The notes under the pieces are model-generated. The model ran no database searches. It was not told the DNA's origin and saw only the letters and a list, made by a program, of their open reading frames with translations. A stretch of DNA of 64,000 nt. Origin: Paenibacillus senegalensis JC66. GTDB taxonomy: Bacteria > Bacillota > Bacilli > Paenibacillales > NBRC-103111. A program made the position numbers and the translations under genes. Shown here in pieces: positions 26,218-34,579 of the stretch. Position 1 is the stretch's first letter. Each line of letters starts with the position of its first letter. Location: NCBI RefSeq assembly GCF_000285515.1, contig NZ_HE610961.1:425727-489726 (forward strand), read 5' to 3'.

Positions 26218-26931
26218 TTATCTGTACTCCAATTTGCGCTTTTGCATAACGATCAAGAACAGGAGCATCAGTACGCTTCCGTATGCAAAAGGTGCTCCTA
26301 TCGCCAACAATTTCATGTAGAGTGGCGCAGCATCATAGGCCGTCAAAACCGCAACGGTTTGATTTAGAGGCGGAAATAACAGAACTAGGGACTTAAGCCG
26401 TTCCGGGAGCGCATTTGCGATCACGGGTACGCAAAAGGTGATAACAATTACGAAGCTTAACAGCAGAAAAGACATGACCCGCGAACGGATAAATTTAGAG
26501 CTGAACCAGCAAGCCAAGGAAACGCCGAGCCAGGATAAAGCAGCGTGATAGGATAGAGCCATTCCTAATTCCTCTAGGCTAGGGCTTCGCTCGAAACTCC
26601 GCATGACAACGGGGATTAGTACCGCAAAAGCGGCCAGCGGCAAGGTAAACAGCCAGCTGTACAATAATTTTGAAGAGTAAAGCTTAAGCAGACTCCCGGC
26701 ATGAAGCAGCGTGACCGACTCCTGGTTGGGAGACTCAATATCAATGATCGTGCAGCACAGCACCGCGGAAATGATAAATAGGAATGAAGCAGACACGGCA
26801 TAGCTTTCCATAATGGGGTTGGGCCCCATACTATAAATCCAAATCAAAGCCAGAATGTAGACAAAGGTCGGCGGACCATAAAGATAAGAGCGGATTAAAC
26901 AGGTATGTATATAGGAGAGTAAGGAGATCAT
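26218..26931 (-). CDS. ABC transporter membrane subunit
   Basis: 237-residue integral membrane protein with about six segments (roughly 20-40, 48-65, 85-108, 125-145, 150-172 and 205-230). It has no recognisable substrate motif and a charged C-terminus. It overlaps the upstream ATPase gene by four bases (ATGA), so the two form a two-gene exporter-type system. I cannot name its cargo. Confidence 0.78.
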   Translation of the reverse strand: MISLLSYIHTCLIRSYLYGPPTFVYILALIWIYSMGPNPIMESYAVSASFLFIISAVLCCTIIDIESPNQESVTLLHAGSLLKLYSSKLLYSWLFTLPLAAFAVLIPVVMRSFERSPSLEELGMALSYHAALSWLGVSLACWFSSKFIRSRVMSFLLLSFVIVITFCVPVIANALPERLKSLVLLFPPLNQTVAVLTAYDAAPLYMKLLAIGAPFAYGSVLMLLFLIVMQKRKLEYR

Positions 26932-27788
26932 GCGTCCATCCCCGTCTCCTTTCGTTGTAAATTGACAATCTCTATGCCTTCGTGAACGATATCAAGCAGA
27001 ATATCACGATAATCGTTCTGCGTAACGGTCAAGCTGACAAGCCCGTTTTCCTCTTGTCTGTACTTCAGATCCGGAAATCTTGCGATAAGGTCCTGAGCGA
27101 ATAACGGACTTAGATAACATTGTAATTCATAATGAGCTTCTCTCATCGGCAGAGCTTCTCTTAAATCTTCCCGCAGCTCTCCCCGAAGAAGCCAGCAGCT
27201 GCGGCTCTCCATCTGCCGGGCAAGCAAAGAATCATGGACGGCAGCTACAATCGCTGTCCCCTCCGCTTTCATTTGTTTAAGAAAAGCAATCAAGTGCTGC
27301 GCCGTCTCTTTATCCAGCCCTGAAAATGGCTCGTCCAAGATGAGCAAATCCGGCGGCCGCAAGGTCGCCTGCATCAGATTAACCTTTTGCAGCATTCCCT
27401 TGGAAAAGTGAGTCATCTCTAAGCTTGGACTGAGCTCCAGCTGAAAAAGCGCGTGCAGCTCCCGAATCCGCTGCTGGAGCTCTTTATTAGGCACTTTAGC
27501 TATCCGCCCCATATGGGTCAAATATTGTACTGAGGTCACAGGCACTTTGGATAACCGATCAGGCGTATAGCCGATCACTAATTGAGCATGCTTAACCGTT
27601 CGACTCCCCTTGGTCATCGGAATCAAACCGGCAGCTATGCGCAGCAGCGTGCTTTTTCCCGAACCGTTGCTTCCCCGAATAACCACACTCTCCCCTTGAG
27701 AAACGCTCAACGAGACATTAGATAATACCACCCGGTTTCCGTATATCTTGCTGACTTGCTGCAAATTCACTAACGCGTCTGCTTCCAC
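26928..27788 (-). CDS. ABC transporter ATP-binding protein
   Basis: 286-residue nucleotide-binding subunit. Walker A is GSNGSGKSTLL (about 38-48), and Walker B is LLILDEPFSGLD (about 152-163). The signature motif is degenerate (FSKGM in place of LSGGQ), and the D-loop and switch His (AAVHDS) are present. A C-terminal extension of about 70 residues follows. I start at GTG 27788 with AAGGTGG ahead. Coupled to the membrane subunit downstream. Confidence 0.88.
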   Translation of the reverse strand: MEADALVNLQQVSKIYGNRVVLSNVSLSVSQGESVVIRGSNGSGKSTLLRIAAGLIPMTKGSRTVKHAQLVIGYTPDRLSKVPVTSVQYLTHMGRIAKVPNKELQQRIRELHALFQLELSPSLEMTHFSKGMLQKVNLMQATLRPPDLLILDEPFSGLDKETAQHLIAFLKQMKAEGTAIVAAVHDSLLARQMESRSCWLLRGELREDLREALPMREAHYELQCYLSPLFAQDLIARFPDLKYRQEENGLVSLTVTQNDYRDILLDIVHEGIEIVNLQRKETGMDA

Positions 27789-27884
27789 TGTTTATCCACC
27801 TTTTCCACAACTCCAATGAACGGGCGCGGTCAATACCGGTCATTTTCGCAGTCACCCGTCCATTAGCTAATCTATATTCGCTAA

Positions 27885-28772
27885 CTACAACCCCTGCTCC
27901 CTAACCAGCTCGGCAAAAGCTTTATAGGCACGGCTCACATACTTATCTTGTCTGCGAATCAGCCCCGTTTCGATGAAGGTATAAGGAGCAGGAACAGGGG
28001 TCACATGCAAATGCTCGTAAGATCCGCTTAACACCGATTTTGGCAAAAGGGTGCAGGCTAATCCTTCCTTCACACTGCTTAGTAGCGTTTCCAGGGAACT
28101 AATTTCGATGAAATTCGTTAGAGCGGCTTGCTCGTCTTTCAGCCACCGTGCCAGCCTGCTTCTGAACGGACAACCCTCTTGAGAAACTGCCCACTTGATC
28201 GCGGAAAGGGCGCTGATTTCCATCGCTTCTTCTGCATTCCGTGTATTTCCGAAATCTATCGCTTTGCCAGACAAAAGAACTACTTCATCGGTTTGCACAT
28301 AATCGAGGATAAAAGCTGTTTTCGGTATGTCTCCCGTTACCAAAGCGCCATCCAGCTCATAGTTCTTTACTTTCTCCATCAGCTGAAGGGGATTGCCTGT
28401 CTCTAATCGAAGGGACACTTGCTCATTTTGAGCTTGGTATGCCGCCAGGAGATTCATGAAATTTCCACAGGTTACCGTTTCAACAACGCCTATTCGCAGT
28501 GTTCCGCCCGGCTGATCCTGCTCCTGGACGGCCATAACGGCCTCATCGGCCATTTGCAGGATAGAGTCCGCATACCGCCTGAATAGCTGGCCCTTCTCAG
28601 TAATCGTCATTCCCTTCACCGTTCTGCGAAAAAGAACAACACCCAGCTCCTCTTCCAGCTTGCGGAGTCTTGCCGTCACATTCGACTGAACATAGTCCAA
28701 CCGCTTAGCCGCGCCGGAAATACTCGCTTCTTCAGCAATAGCTTGAAAAACCTTTAAATCGCTCAGCTCCAT
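27885..28772 (-). CDS. LysR-type regulator of the SMR pair
   Basis: 295-residue LysR protein. The helix-turn-helix lies at about 1-60 (LKVFQAIAEEASISGAAKRLDYVQSNVTARLRKLE), the effector domain from about 88. ATG 28772 is used (AAGGGGG just upstream; the longer reading lacks a site). It is divergent from the two SMR genes, with two nearly identical ATCATTAT..ATGAT boxes in the shared 120-bp region, so it probably controls them and itself. Confidence 0.92.
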   Translation of the reverse strand: MELSDLKVFQAIAEEASISGAAKRLDYVQSNVTARLRKLEEELGVVLFRRTVKGMTITEKGQLFRRYADSILQMADEAVMAVQEQDQPGGTLRIGVVETVTCGNFMNLLAAYQAQNEQVSLRLETGNPLQLMEKVKNYELDGALVTGDIPKTAFILDYVQTDEVVLLSGKAIDFGNTRNAEEAMEISALSAIKWAVSQEGCPFRSRLARWLKDEQAALTNFIEISSLETLLSSVKEGLACTLLPKSVLSGSYEHLHVTPVPAPYTFIETGLIRRQDKYVSRAYKAFAELVREQGL

Positions 28773-28792
28773 AATGGCCCCCTTGCTATCGG

Positions 28793-28840
28793 ATATCATT
28801 ATGAATGATATTTATATCGTTAACAATCATTATACATGAT
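28793..28840. promoter_or_regulatory. twin LysR binding boxes between lysR and the SMR genes
   Basis: ATCATTATGAATGAT (28795-28809, inside the larger palindrome ATATCATT-ATG-AATGATAT) and ATCATTATACATGAT (28826-28840) differ at only two central bases. Their centres are 31 bp apart, about three helical turns. The downstream box abuts the region expected for the -35 of the SMR promoter (TATACT at 28855-28860). Confidence 0.7.
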
Positions 28841-28892
28841 ACCGCAGCTCCATTTATACTACTTGTAAACAAATCAAGGAGGGAGCCTGGAC

Positions 28893-29213
28893 ATGGCCTA
28901 TTTGTTTCTAGCTGTTACCATACTTGCTGAAGTAACGGGGGCGATTGCCAGCCGTTATTCGGGCGGCTTCAAAAAACTGATCCCCAGCCTCATAACCGTG
29001 CTCGCTATTCTGCTTTCTTATTTTTTATTCGCTGTCAGCCTTCAGTATGGATTGCACATCGGGATAGGCTACGCCATTTGGGCAGGAGGCGGTGTAGTGC
29101 TCGTCGCGATGTATGGGCTGTTTGTTTTTAAAGAACGTCTGACGAAAACCCAAGTGTGGGGCGTGATGCTGATTCTATCCGGAGTTGCTGCGTTAGAGCT
29201 TGGAGCTGTGTAA
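28893..29213 (+). CDS. small multidrug resistance (SMR) transporter, first subunit
   Basis: 106-residue four-helix exporter of the EmrE superfamily, with the membrane-embedded Glu in helix 1 (LAVTILAEVTGAIASRYSGG, about Glu13) and family motifs in helices 2 to 4 (GYAIWAGGGVVLVAMYGLFVFKE). GGAGGGAGCC precedes ATG 28893. Together with the gene at 29337 it looks like a paired, heterodimeric SMR of the EbrAB/YkkCD type. No guanidine riboswitch lies upstream; control appears to be by LysR. Confidence 0.92.
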   Translation: MAYLFLAVTILAEVTGAIASRYSGGFKKLIPSLITVLAILLSYFLFAVSLQYGLHIGIGYAIWAGGGVVLVAMYGLFVFKERLTKTQVWGVMLILSGVAALELGAV

Positions 29214-29246
29214 CACGCGGCCTCTCAGCAAACGCTATGAAATTTC

Positions 29247-29310
29247 TTAAGCATGCATTCTCTTAAGTATTCATTCTCTTAAGTATTCATCCTCTTAAGC
29301 ATGCATTCTC
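29247..29310. repeat. four 16-bp tandem repeats between the two SMR genes
   Basis: TTAAG(C/T)AT(G/T)CAT(T/C)CTC begins at 29247, 29263, 29279 and 29295; the outer two units are identical, the inner two differ from each other at one base. It ends nine bases before the GGAAGGAG ribosome site of the second gene. Confidence 0.92.
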
Positions 29311-29336
29311 TCAGTTAAGGAAGGAGCGCTATCATT

Positions 29337-29711
29337 ATGGCCTATTTATACCTCATGTTAGCCATTTTTCTAGAAGTAGTCGCGGCTATAGCCGCCCGTT
29401 ACACGGAAGGGTTCACCGTAGCCTTGCCTACGATTATAACGATTGGGTTTGCGGTCGCCTCGTATTTTAACTTTTCACTAAGTCTTAGGTATGGAATGAA
29501 TATCGCTATTGGCTACGCCGTATGGTCGGGAGTAGGCGTATTGGCTGTGGCGCTACTAGGCGCTCTATGGCTCGAAGATACGCTGACGCTGATCCAGATT
29601 GCGGGAATTGTTCTCATTATCTCTGGATTGGCCGCAGTTCAGCTGGGCGGACGGACAGAGTCGGCAGAGACAACGTTGGATAGAAATGCGAGACAGATAA
29701 TAAAAAGATGA
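29337..29711 (+). CDS. small multidrug resistance (SMR) transporter, second subunit
   Basis: 124 residues, with four helices and the conserved helix-1 Glu (LAIFLEVVAAIAARYTEG). It is paralogous to the first subunit (both have GxGYAxW(A/S)GxGV) but carries about 15 extra hydrophilic C-terminal residues. AAGGAG precedes ATG 29337. Cotranscription with the first gene is likely, with the 16-bp repeat tract in the leader between them. Confidence 0.92.
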   Translation: MAYLYLMLAIFLEVVAAIAARYTEGFTVALPTIITIGFAVASYFNFSLSLRYGMNIAIGYAVWSGVGVLAVALLGALWLEDTLTLIQIAGIVLIISGLAAVQLGGRTESAETTLDRNARQIIKR

Positions 29712-30015
29712 AGCTGTCCGGAAAATTGATCGTTCAACATAGCTTAGAAAAAGCAAACCCCAAGCAGCGGACCCGAGGGAATTGTATGTGATAAACCTCA
29801 TACGTTTGCCGCCGAGTGCGGCCAGATGCAAATTGTATGCGAAAATCGCATAGTAGCACCGCAGCAGCGGGCCTGAGCGAATTCGGGCTGTCCAGAATTA
29901 TTGGACAGCCCCATCTTAGGTCAAGCTAACCTGATTATCGACCCGGACGGATCATCTGTTGTTACATTAGCACAGAATTCAACTGCTTCAGGATGGTTTC
30001 GCTCCGATGCCGCAT
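29712..30015. other. 304-bp gap between convergent genes
   Basis: No gene; largely occupied by dispersed element copy B (29775-29912). A perfect small hairpin TATGCGA-AAA-TCGCATA lies at about 29836-29852. Confidence 0.65.
29775..29912 (-). repeat. dispersed intergenic element, copy B (inverted relative to copy A)
   Basis: Reverse complement begins GGGGCTGTCC, with a perfect 10-bp stem GGGCTGTCCA/TGGACAGCCC at 29885-29911. It continues through CTATGCGATTTTCGCATACA, a CGGCGG core and GTATGAGGTTTATC, aligning block by block with 621-775. Confidence 0.55.
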
Positions 30016-31584
30016 TTATTTATTATACGTCTCTTTATACCATTGGGTAGCTTCCTCTATCAGCTCATTGCCGCCGCGTTTTTTCCAGTCCTCTACGAAC
30101 TTGTCAAATCCGTCCAGCGACTCTTCTCCTGTCAGCACTTTAGCCGCAAATTGCATCCACAGACCGTCAAAAGCCAGCTCCGGCCGCGCCTGCATCGTTG
30201 GCATAGCGGGCATATCCAGCCCATCGTTGATCCGGCCTTCCTCATTGGCAATCCTCATAGCTTCGATAATGAGATCGCCGTGATTGCGCCCTGCCATAAA
30301 TTCTTCATTTTCCAGGTAGCTCTGCCCCATGTAATCCAGGAAAATGTTGTACATCTGTTCTTCGTAAATTTCTTCCTGGGTTGTAGGATAGTTATATTTA
30401 ATTTGATTGCCTTCCATCGTGTAATTATGTCCTTCTATTCCATAAGTCAAAAGCCGTTTCGCTTCATCGCTCAACAACCAGTCCAGATACCGGATAGCGA
30501 TTTCGGGATTTTCATTCGAGGTTGGAATGACGTAGACCATCCCTACCGTTGACCCTCTGCTGGCGCCGCCTTTGCCGTCAGGTCCGACCGGTGCCGGGAG
30601 AATGACGACCTCCGCAGATGGCGTATTAGCCTGAACCTCTATCAACCATTTGTCAGGATAAGTCGCAGCATGCTGCCACATGCCAACCGTTCCCTGTCCT
30701 TTTATCTTGGCGTCCCAATCCTTGCCCTGCTGAACCATGAACTCGTTGTCCAACAGCTTTTCCTGATATAAAAGCTGATAAACCTCCAGCGCCTCCTTCA
30801 TAGCCGGCCGAATAAAATTAGGCACCAGCTGGTCATTTTCATATTTCCATCCGTCCGGAATAACATCATAGGCACCAAAGAAAATATTGGTGAATGCAAA
30901 ATTGACCCGGCCGCTAACCGGAATTTCATCGGGCCTTCCGTTCCCGTTTGGATCGCCTTCCTTGAAGGCGCGGAGCATTTCGATGTAATCATCGACTGTT
31001 TTCGGATGCTCCAGCCCTAATTCATCCAGCCAGTCTTTGCGGATGTAAACCACATGATCATTAGGAACAAACTTAATTTGCGGAATGCCGTAGATGATTC
31101 CATCCTTGCTAACCTTTGGAGAATTCCAGGCTTCCTCCGGGATGTGCTTTTTCAGATTCGGACCATGCTCTTCTATCAAATCGTTCAAGGGCTGCAGGGC
31201 CCCATGGTCTACCGCCGGCGCTACTTCGGCCACATTAATCCCCTGGGTTTGCAGCAAATCCGGCAAGTCTCCTCCGGCGAAGAGCAGATTCATCTTCTGC
31301 TGATAATCCTGCCATGGAATCAAAGGATCTATTCGAATATTAATGCCCGACAGCTCTCGGATTTTCTCTACATACTTATCCTTATTAATGTCCGGAGATG
31401 CCTCAATATACTGCTGCCCGGCAGTCGTCTGTCCGATGCGTAATGCAGGCGCCTGCTTTTCCCCTTCTTCTCCCAGTTGGCCTGGGTTTTGCTCCGCAAC
31501 ATTCGCGTTGGAGGCGCAGCCGGTCAAACCGGCCGCCAGAAATACAGCTGCTATTTTCATAACAAGGCGCTTGTTCACACTCAT
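30016..31584 (-). CDS. lplA: extracellular oligosaccharide-binding lipoprotein of an ABC importer
   Basis: 522-residue family 1 solute-binding protein. A signal peptide with lipobox LTGC (Cys at about 23) anchors it to the outer face of the membrane. The mature protein has the typical segments MNLLFAGGDLPDLLQTQG, YGIPQIKF, YIRKDWLDELGLEHPKTVDDY and a Trp-containing C-terminal region. It is last in the operon after the two permeases; the shared ATPase (MsmX type) is evidently encoded elsewhere. The sugar is not predictable, as no glycoside hydrolase adjoins. Confidence 0.92.
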   Translation of the reverse strand: MSVNKRLVMKIAAVFLAAGLTGCASNANVAEQNPGQLGEEGEKQAPALRIGQTTAGQQYIEASPDINKDKYVEKIRELSGINIRIDPLIPWQDYQQKMNLLFAGGDLPDLLQTQGINVAEVAPAVDHGALQPLNDLIEEHGPNLKKHIPEEAWNSPKVSKDGIIYGIPQIKFVPNDHVVYIRKDWLDELGLEHPKTVDDYIEMLRAFKEGDPNGNGRPDEIPVSGRVNFAFTNIFFGAYDVIPDGWKYENDQLVPNFIRPAMKEALEVYQLLYQEKLLDNEFMVQQGKDWDAKIKGQGTVGMWQHAATYPDKWLIEVQANTPSAEVVILPAPVGPDGKGGASRGSTVGMVYVIPTSNENPEIAIRYLDWLLSDEAKRLLTYGIEGHNYTMEGNQIKYNYPTTQEEIYEEQMYNIFLDYMGQSYLENEEFMAGRNHGDLIIEAMRIANEEGRINDGLDMPAMPTMQARPELAFDGLWMQFAAKVLTGEESLDGFDKFVEDWKKRGGNELIEEATQWYKETYNK

Positions 31585-31616
31585 AACGAATTCCTCCTCA
31601 AATTTGAATTGTCAGG

Positions 31617-32486
31617 TCATCCTTTAATCGAGCCCAGCATCGCACCTTTGACAAAATGTTTCTGGATAAAAGGATACACCAGCAAAATAGGGACGGAAGC
31701 GATAATGATCGTCGCCATCTTGATGCCTTCCAGCGATTGCAGAGTCAAGGATGCCGTCTGCATCATCTGCTCAGCCTGATTCTCCACTATCAGCTGCCGC
31801 AGTCTGAGCTGCAGCGGGTACAGATTCGGCTTGGTAATGTACATAACAGCCTGAAAGTAGCCGTTCCAGTGGGCTACCGCATAAAACAGGCCAATGGTGG
31901 ACAGCGAGGGAATTGAAAGCGGTAACACGATTTTCCACAAGGTTCTGTATTCCCCGCATCCGTCTATTTTGGCCGCATCCAGCAAGCTGCGCGGTATGCC
32001 TTGAAAGAAGGAAATCATGATAATCAGATTAAACGCGCTAATCGCTGACGGGATAATGAGCGACCAGAGAGTATCGAGCATCCCCAATGATTTGACCAGC
32101 AGGTAGCTCGGAATCATGGGCGCCTGAAAAATCATGGTGAACAACACCATGACGATGATGATGGAGCGGCCTTTCAATTCCCGGTACGATAGTCCGTAAG
32201 CCATGAGGGCCGTAAGGAGTAAATTAATCAGTGTTCCTACTACGGTAATAAAAACCGATACCCCGAAGGAGCGCCAGATTCCCGGATTGCTCAGCACCGC
32301 CAAATAGTTAGCGACGTTCACATCAACCGGGAAAATCGTCACCCTGCCTTGCGAAATCGCCTGTCCGCTGCTGAAGGAGCCTGCCAATACATAAAGAAAC
32401 GGGTACAGCATCGTTATGCTGAGCACAATCAAAAAGATATGATTGAATACGGAGAAGGCTTTCTGCCCTTTGGTCATGCCAATCAT
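31617..32486 (-). CDS. lplC: carbohydrate ABC importer permease, LplC-like
   Basis: 289-residue inner-membrane permease with six segments and the EAA loop (LLDAAKIDGCGEYRTLWKIVLPLSIPSL, about 185-212) that docks the ATPase. Lies 32 bp upstream of lplA and 20 bp downstream of lplB. Confidence 0.92.
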   Translation of the reverse strand: MIGMTKGQKAFSVFNHIFLIVLSITMLYPFLYVLAGSFSSGQAISQGRVTIFPVDVNVANYLAVLSNPGIWRSFGVSVFITVVGTLINLLLTALMAYGLSYRELKGRSIIIVMVLFTMIFQAPMIPSYLLVKSLGMLDTLWSLIIPSAISAFNLIIMISFFQGIPRSLLDAAKIDGCGEYRTLWKIVLPLSIPSLSTIGLFYAVAHWNGYFQAVMYITKPNLYPLQLRLRQLIVENQAEQMMQTASLTLQSLEGIKMATIIIASVPILLVYPFIQKHFVKGAMLGSIKG

Positions 32487-32506
32487 CCGCGAGCCTCCCT
32501 TCCTGT

Positions 32507-33412
32507 TCAGAAAATCGAATTATCCGTTACCTTTTTACTCACATAGTTGGCTCCGAACAACAGGACAAAGCCGACGACTGATTTAAATATACCGATGGCG
32601 GTCGTATAGCTGAACTGCCCGCCCAACAAACCAATGCGATAAATATAAGTGTCGAATACCTCCCCCGTGTCGTACACCAGCGGGTTCAAAAACATATAAA
32701 TTTGCTCAAAACCCAGATCGAGAATGTTGCCTATGTTGAGAAGCAGCAGCACCATGATCGTCGGCATCAGCGACGGAAGCGTAATGCTGACAGCCTGGCG
32801 AAGCTTGCCTGCCCCGTCCACGTTGGCCGCCTCGTACAGATCCAGATTAATAGCGGTAAGAGCAGCCAAATAAATAATCGTATTCCAGCCCACCTCTTTC
32901 CAGATCCCGGACCCGACGATGATCGTCCGGAAAAATTTCGGCTCCTGCAGAAAGAAGATTGGCTCTCCGCCAAAGAAACGGACAATCTCATTCACGATTC
33001 CGGAGCTAGGCGACAAGAAGTTGATGATCAGCCCGCCGGCAATGACCCAGGACAGAAAATGGGGCAAATAAAGCACCGTTTGAATCGTTCTTTTGAATAT
33101 CATTTTTCTGATTTCATTTAGCAATAGCGCCAGCAGGATAGGAGCCGGAAAGCCGAAAATGAGCTTATACAGGCTGATTAACAGCGTATTGGTAAGCACT
33201 TTGTAAAACTCGGGATACGTAAACAAATTGACAAAATGCTTAAAGCCTACAAACTTGCTTCCCCATATTCCGGCGAATACGTTGTAATCCTGAAACGCAA
33301 TAATGCTTCCAGTCAGAGGAATGTATTTGAATACGACAAAATAAAGAACTCCCGGCAGGATCATTGTGTATAAAGCCCAATTCCTTATCCTAAATCGTTG
33401 TAGAGATTCCAT
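32507..33412 (-). CDS. lplB: carbohydrate ABC importer permease, LplB-like
   Basis: 301-residue permease partner of the preceding entry, six segments, with the EAA loop YEAANVDGAGKLRQAVSITLPSLMPTI (about 198-224). The N-terminus WALYTMILPGVLYFVVFKYIPL is characteristic. It follows the response regulator gene after a 95-bp gap that contains a cre-like sequence (33436-33449), so the transporter part may have additional control. Confidence 0.92.
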   Translation of the reverse strand: MESLQRFRIRNWALYTMILPGVLYFVVFKYIPLTGSIIAFQDYNVFAGIWGSKFVGFKHFVNLFTYPEFYKVLTNTLLISLYKLIFGFPAPILLALLLNEIRKMIFKRTIQTVLYLPHFLSWVIAGGLIINFLSPSSGIVNEIVRFFGGEPIFFLQEPKFFRTIIVGSGIWKEVGWNTIIYLAALTAINLDLYEAANVDGAGKLRQAVSITLPSLMPTIMVLLLLNIGNILDLGFEQIYMFLNPLVYDTGEVFDTYIYRIGLLGGQFSYTTAIGIFKSVVGFVLLFGANYVSKKVTDNSIF

Positions 33413-33435
33413 ATACTCCTCCCTTACGCATTTTT

Positions 33436-33449
33436 GGGTAACGCTTTCA
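33436..33449. promoter_or_regulatory. cre-like sequence upstream of lplB
   Basis: GGGTAACGCTTTCA matches eight of the ten fixed positions of the CcpA box TGWNANCGNTNWCA. Confidence 0.35.
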
Positions 33450-33507
33450 TTATATTTTCTGCAGCCCGGGGATGAACATGATCTATTTTTTAAAATGTTG
33501 CGTTTTT

Positions 33508-34554
33508 TTACGTCTGCTTTCGGAACCGGCCAGGGGAAACGCCGGTATATTTTTTGAAGGCTCGTGAAAAATGCGGATAGTTCATATAGCCGACTAGTTC
33601 GGCCACTTCGTAGGTTTTAAGCGAGGTATCTTTTAGCAGCGTTTGCGCCTTGGCCATTCTCAGCCGGGTTACATAGTGGACAAAGCTCATCCCGACCGAT
33701 TCTCCAAAGGCGCTGCTGAAATAACTGGGGGTTAATCCGACTGCCTGCGCAACTTCTTCCAGCGATATTACCTCCGTAAAACGCTGATTGATCAGTTCAA
33801 TGGCCTGATTGACTTTCATGTTGATTTTAAGATGCTTTTTGCTGCGCAGCTCGTTCATCATTCGCAAGATGGAGGTCCGCATGTGGGCAAAATAATGATC
33901 GGCAGACAGCAGGGTTGTGTTTAAAGAAGCGAACTCCAGGAAAGTGTCGCCATATTTCTCTACAAGCAATGCATGGCAGGCCGAGAGCAGGTCTTGAACC
34001 ATATTTTTTAGCGGATAGGGGGCCAAATCCTGTTCCAGCTTCAACATACGCTCATAACCTTCAGCTAATTCCGCGAGGATTCCGCCTTCATTGAAAAGCA
34101 GCATGTGCTCCGTTATTCTGACGGCCGCATCCCGGCAAAAGGCCGTCCACTCCCCATGCCTGGCGAATCGTTCATTCCGCTCCTCCAGCTTGGTGTATAC
34201 CCGGTCCAGCGTTTTATATAACGCATCCGGACGAAGCGGCTTCAATAAATAATCATGGACGCCGAACTGCACTGCCTTTTGGGCGTAGGCGAATTCATCA
34301 TGTCCGGAAATAATGATCGGCTCAATGAATTTGTACTTCTCCCTGACTTCTTGAATCAGAGCAAGTCCGTCCATTACAGGCATGCAAATATCGGTAATGA
34401 GAATATCCGGCTTTAGCTGCTCCACCTTCGTCCAGGCCTCCTTCCCATCCTCTGCTTCTCCTGCGATCGTGAAACGATGGCGAGCTTCCTCGATCATCTT
34501 GGTCAAGCTGCGCTTGATCATATACTCATCGTCGACTACAAGAACCGAATACAT
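33508..34554 (-). CDS. yesN: response regulator with AraC-type output (YesN family)
   Basis: 348 residues. The receiver domain (about 1-120) has phospho-acceptor Asp in DILITDICMPVMDG (about 55) and Lys in YLLKPLRP. A short helical linker follows, then an AraC double helix-turn-helix (about 250-348, ISLEEVAQAVGLTPSYFSSAF and VAELVGYMNYPHFSRAFKKYTG). The linker is shorter than in many YesN proteins. Partner of the kinase just upstream (25-bp gap); expected to activate lplBCA. Confidence 0.93.
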   Translation of the reverse strand: MYSVLVVDDEYMIKRSLTKMIEEARHRFTIAGEAEDGKEAWTKVEQLKPDILITDICMPVMDGLALIQEVREKYKFIEPIIISGHDEFAYAQKAVQFGVHDYLLKPLRPDALYKTLDRVYTKLEERNERFARHGEWTAFCRDAAVRITEHMLLFNEGGILAELAEGYERMLKLEQDLAPYPLKNMVQDLLSACHALLVEKYGDTFLEFASLNTTLLSADHYFAHMRTSILRMMNELRSKKHLKINMKVNQAIELINQRFTEVISLEEVAQAVGLTPSYFSSAFGESVGMSFVHYVTRLRMAKAQTLLKDTSLKTYEVAELVGYMNYPHFSRAFKKYTGVSPGRFRKQT

Positions 34555-34579
34555 CGGCTATCCCCTCTTTCCTGTTCGT

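Noticed and set aside
28813-28892. Guanidine (ykkC) riboswitch upstream of the SMR genes
   Set aside because: No ykkC consensus blocks; the interval is accounted for by LysR boxes and a -10.
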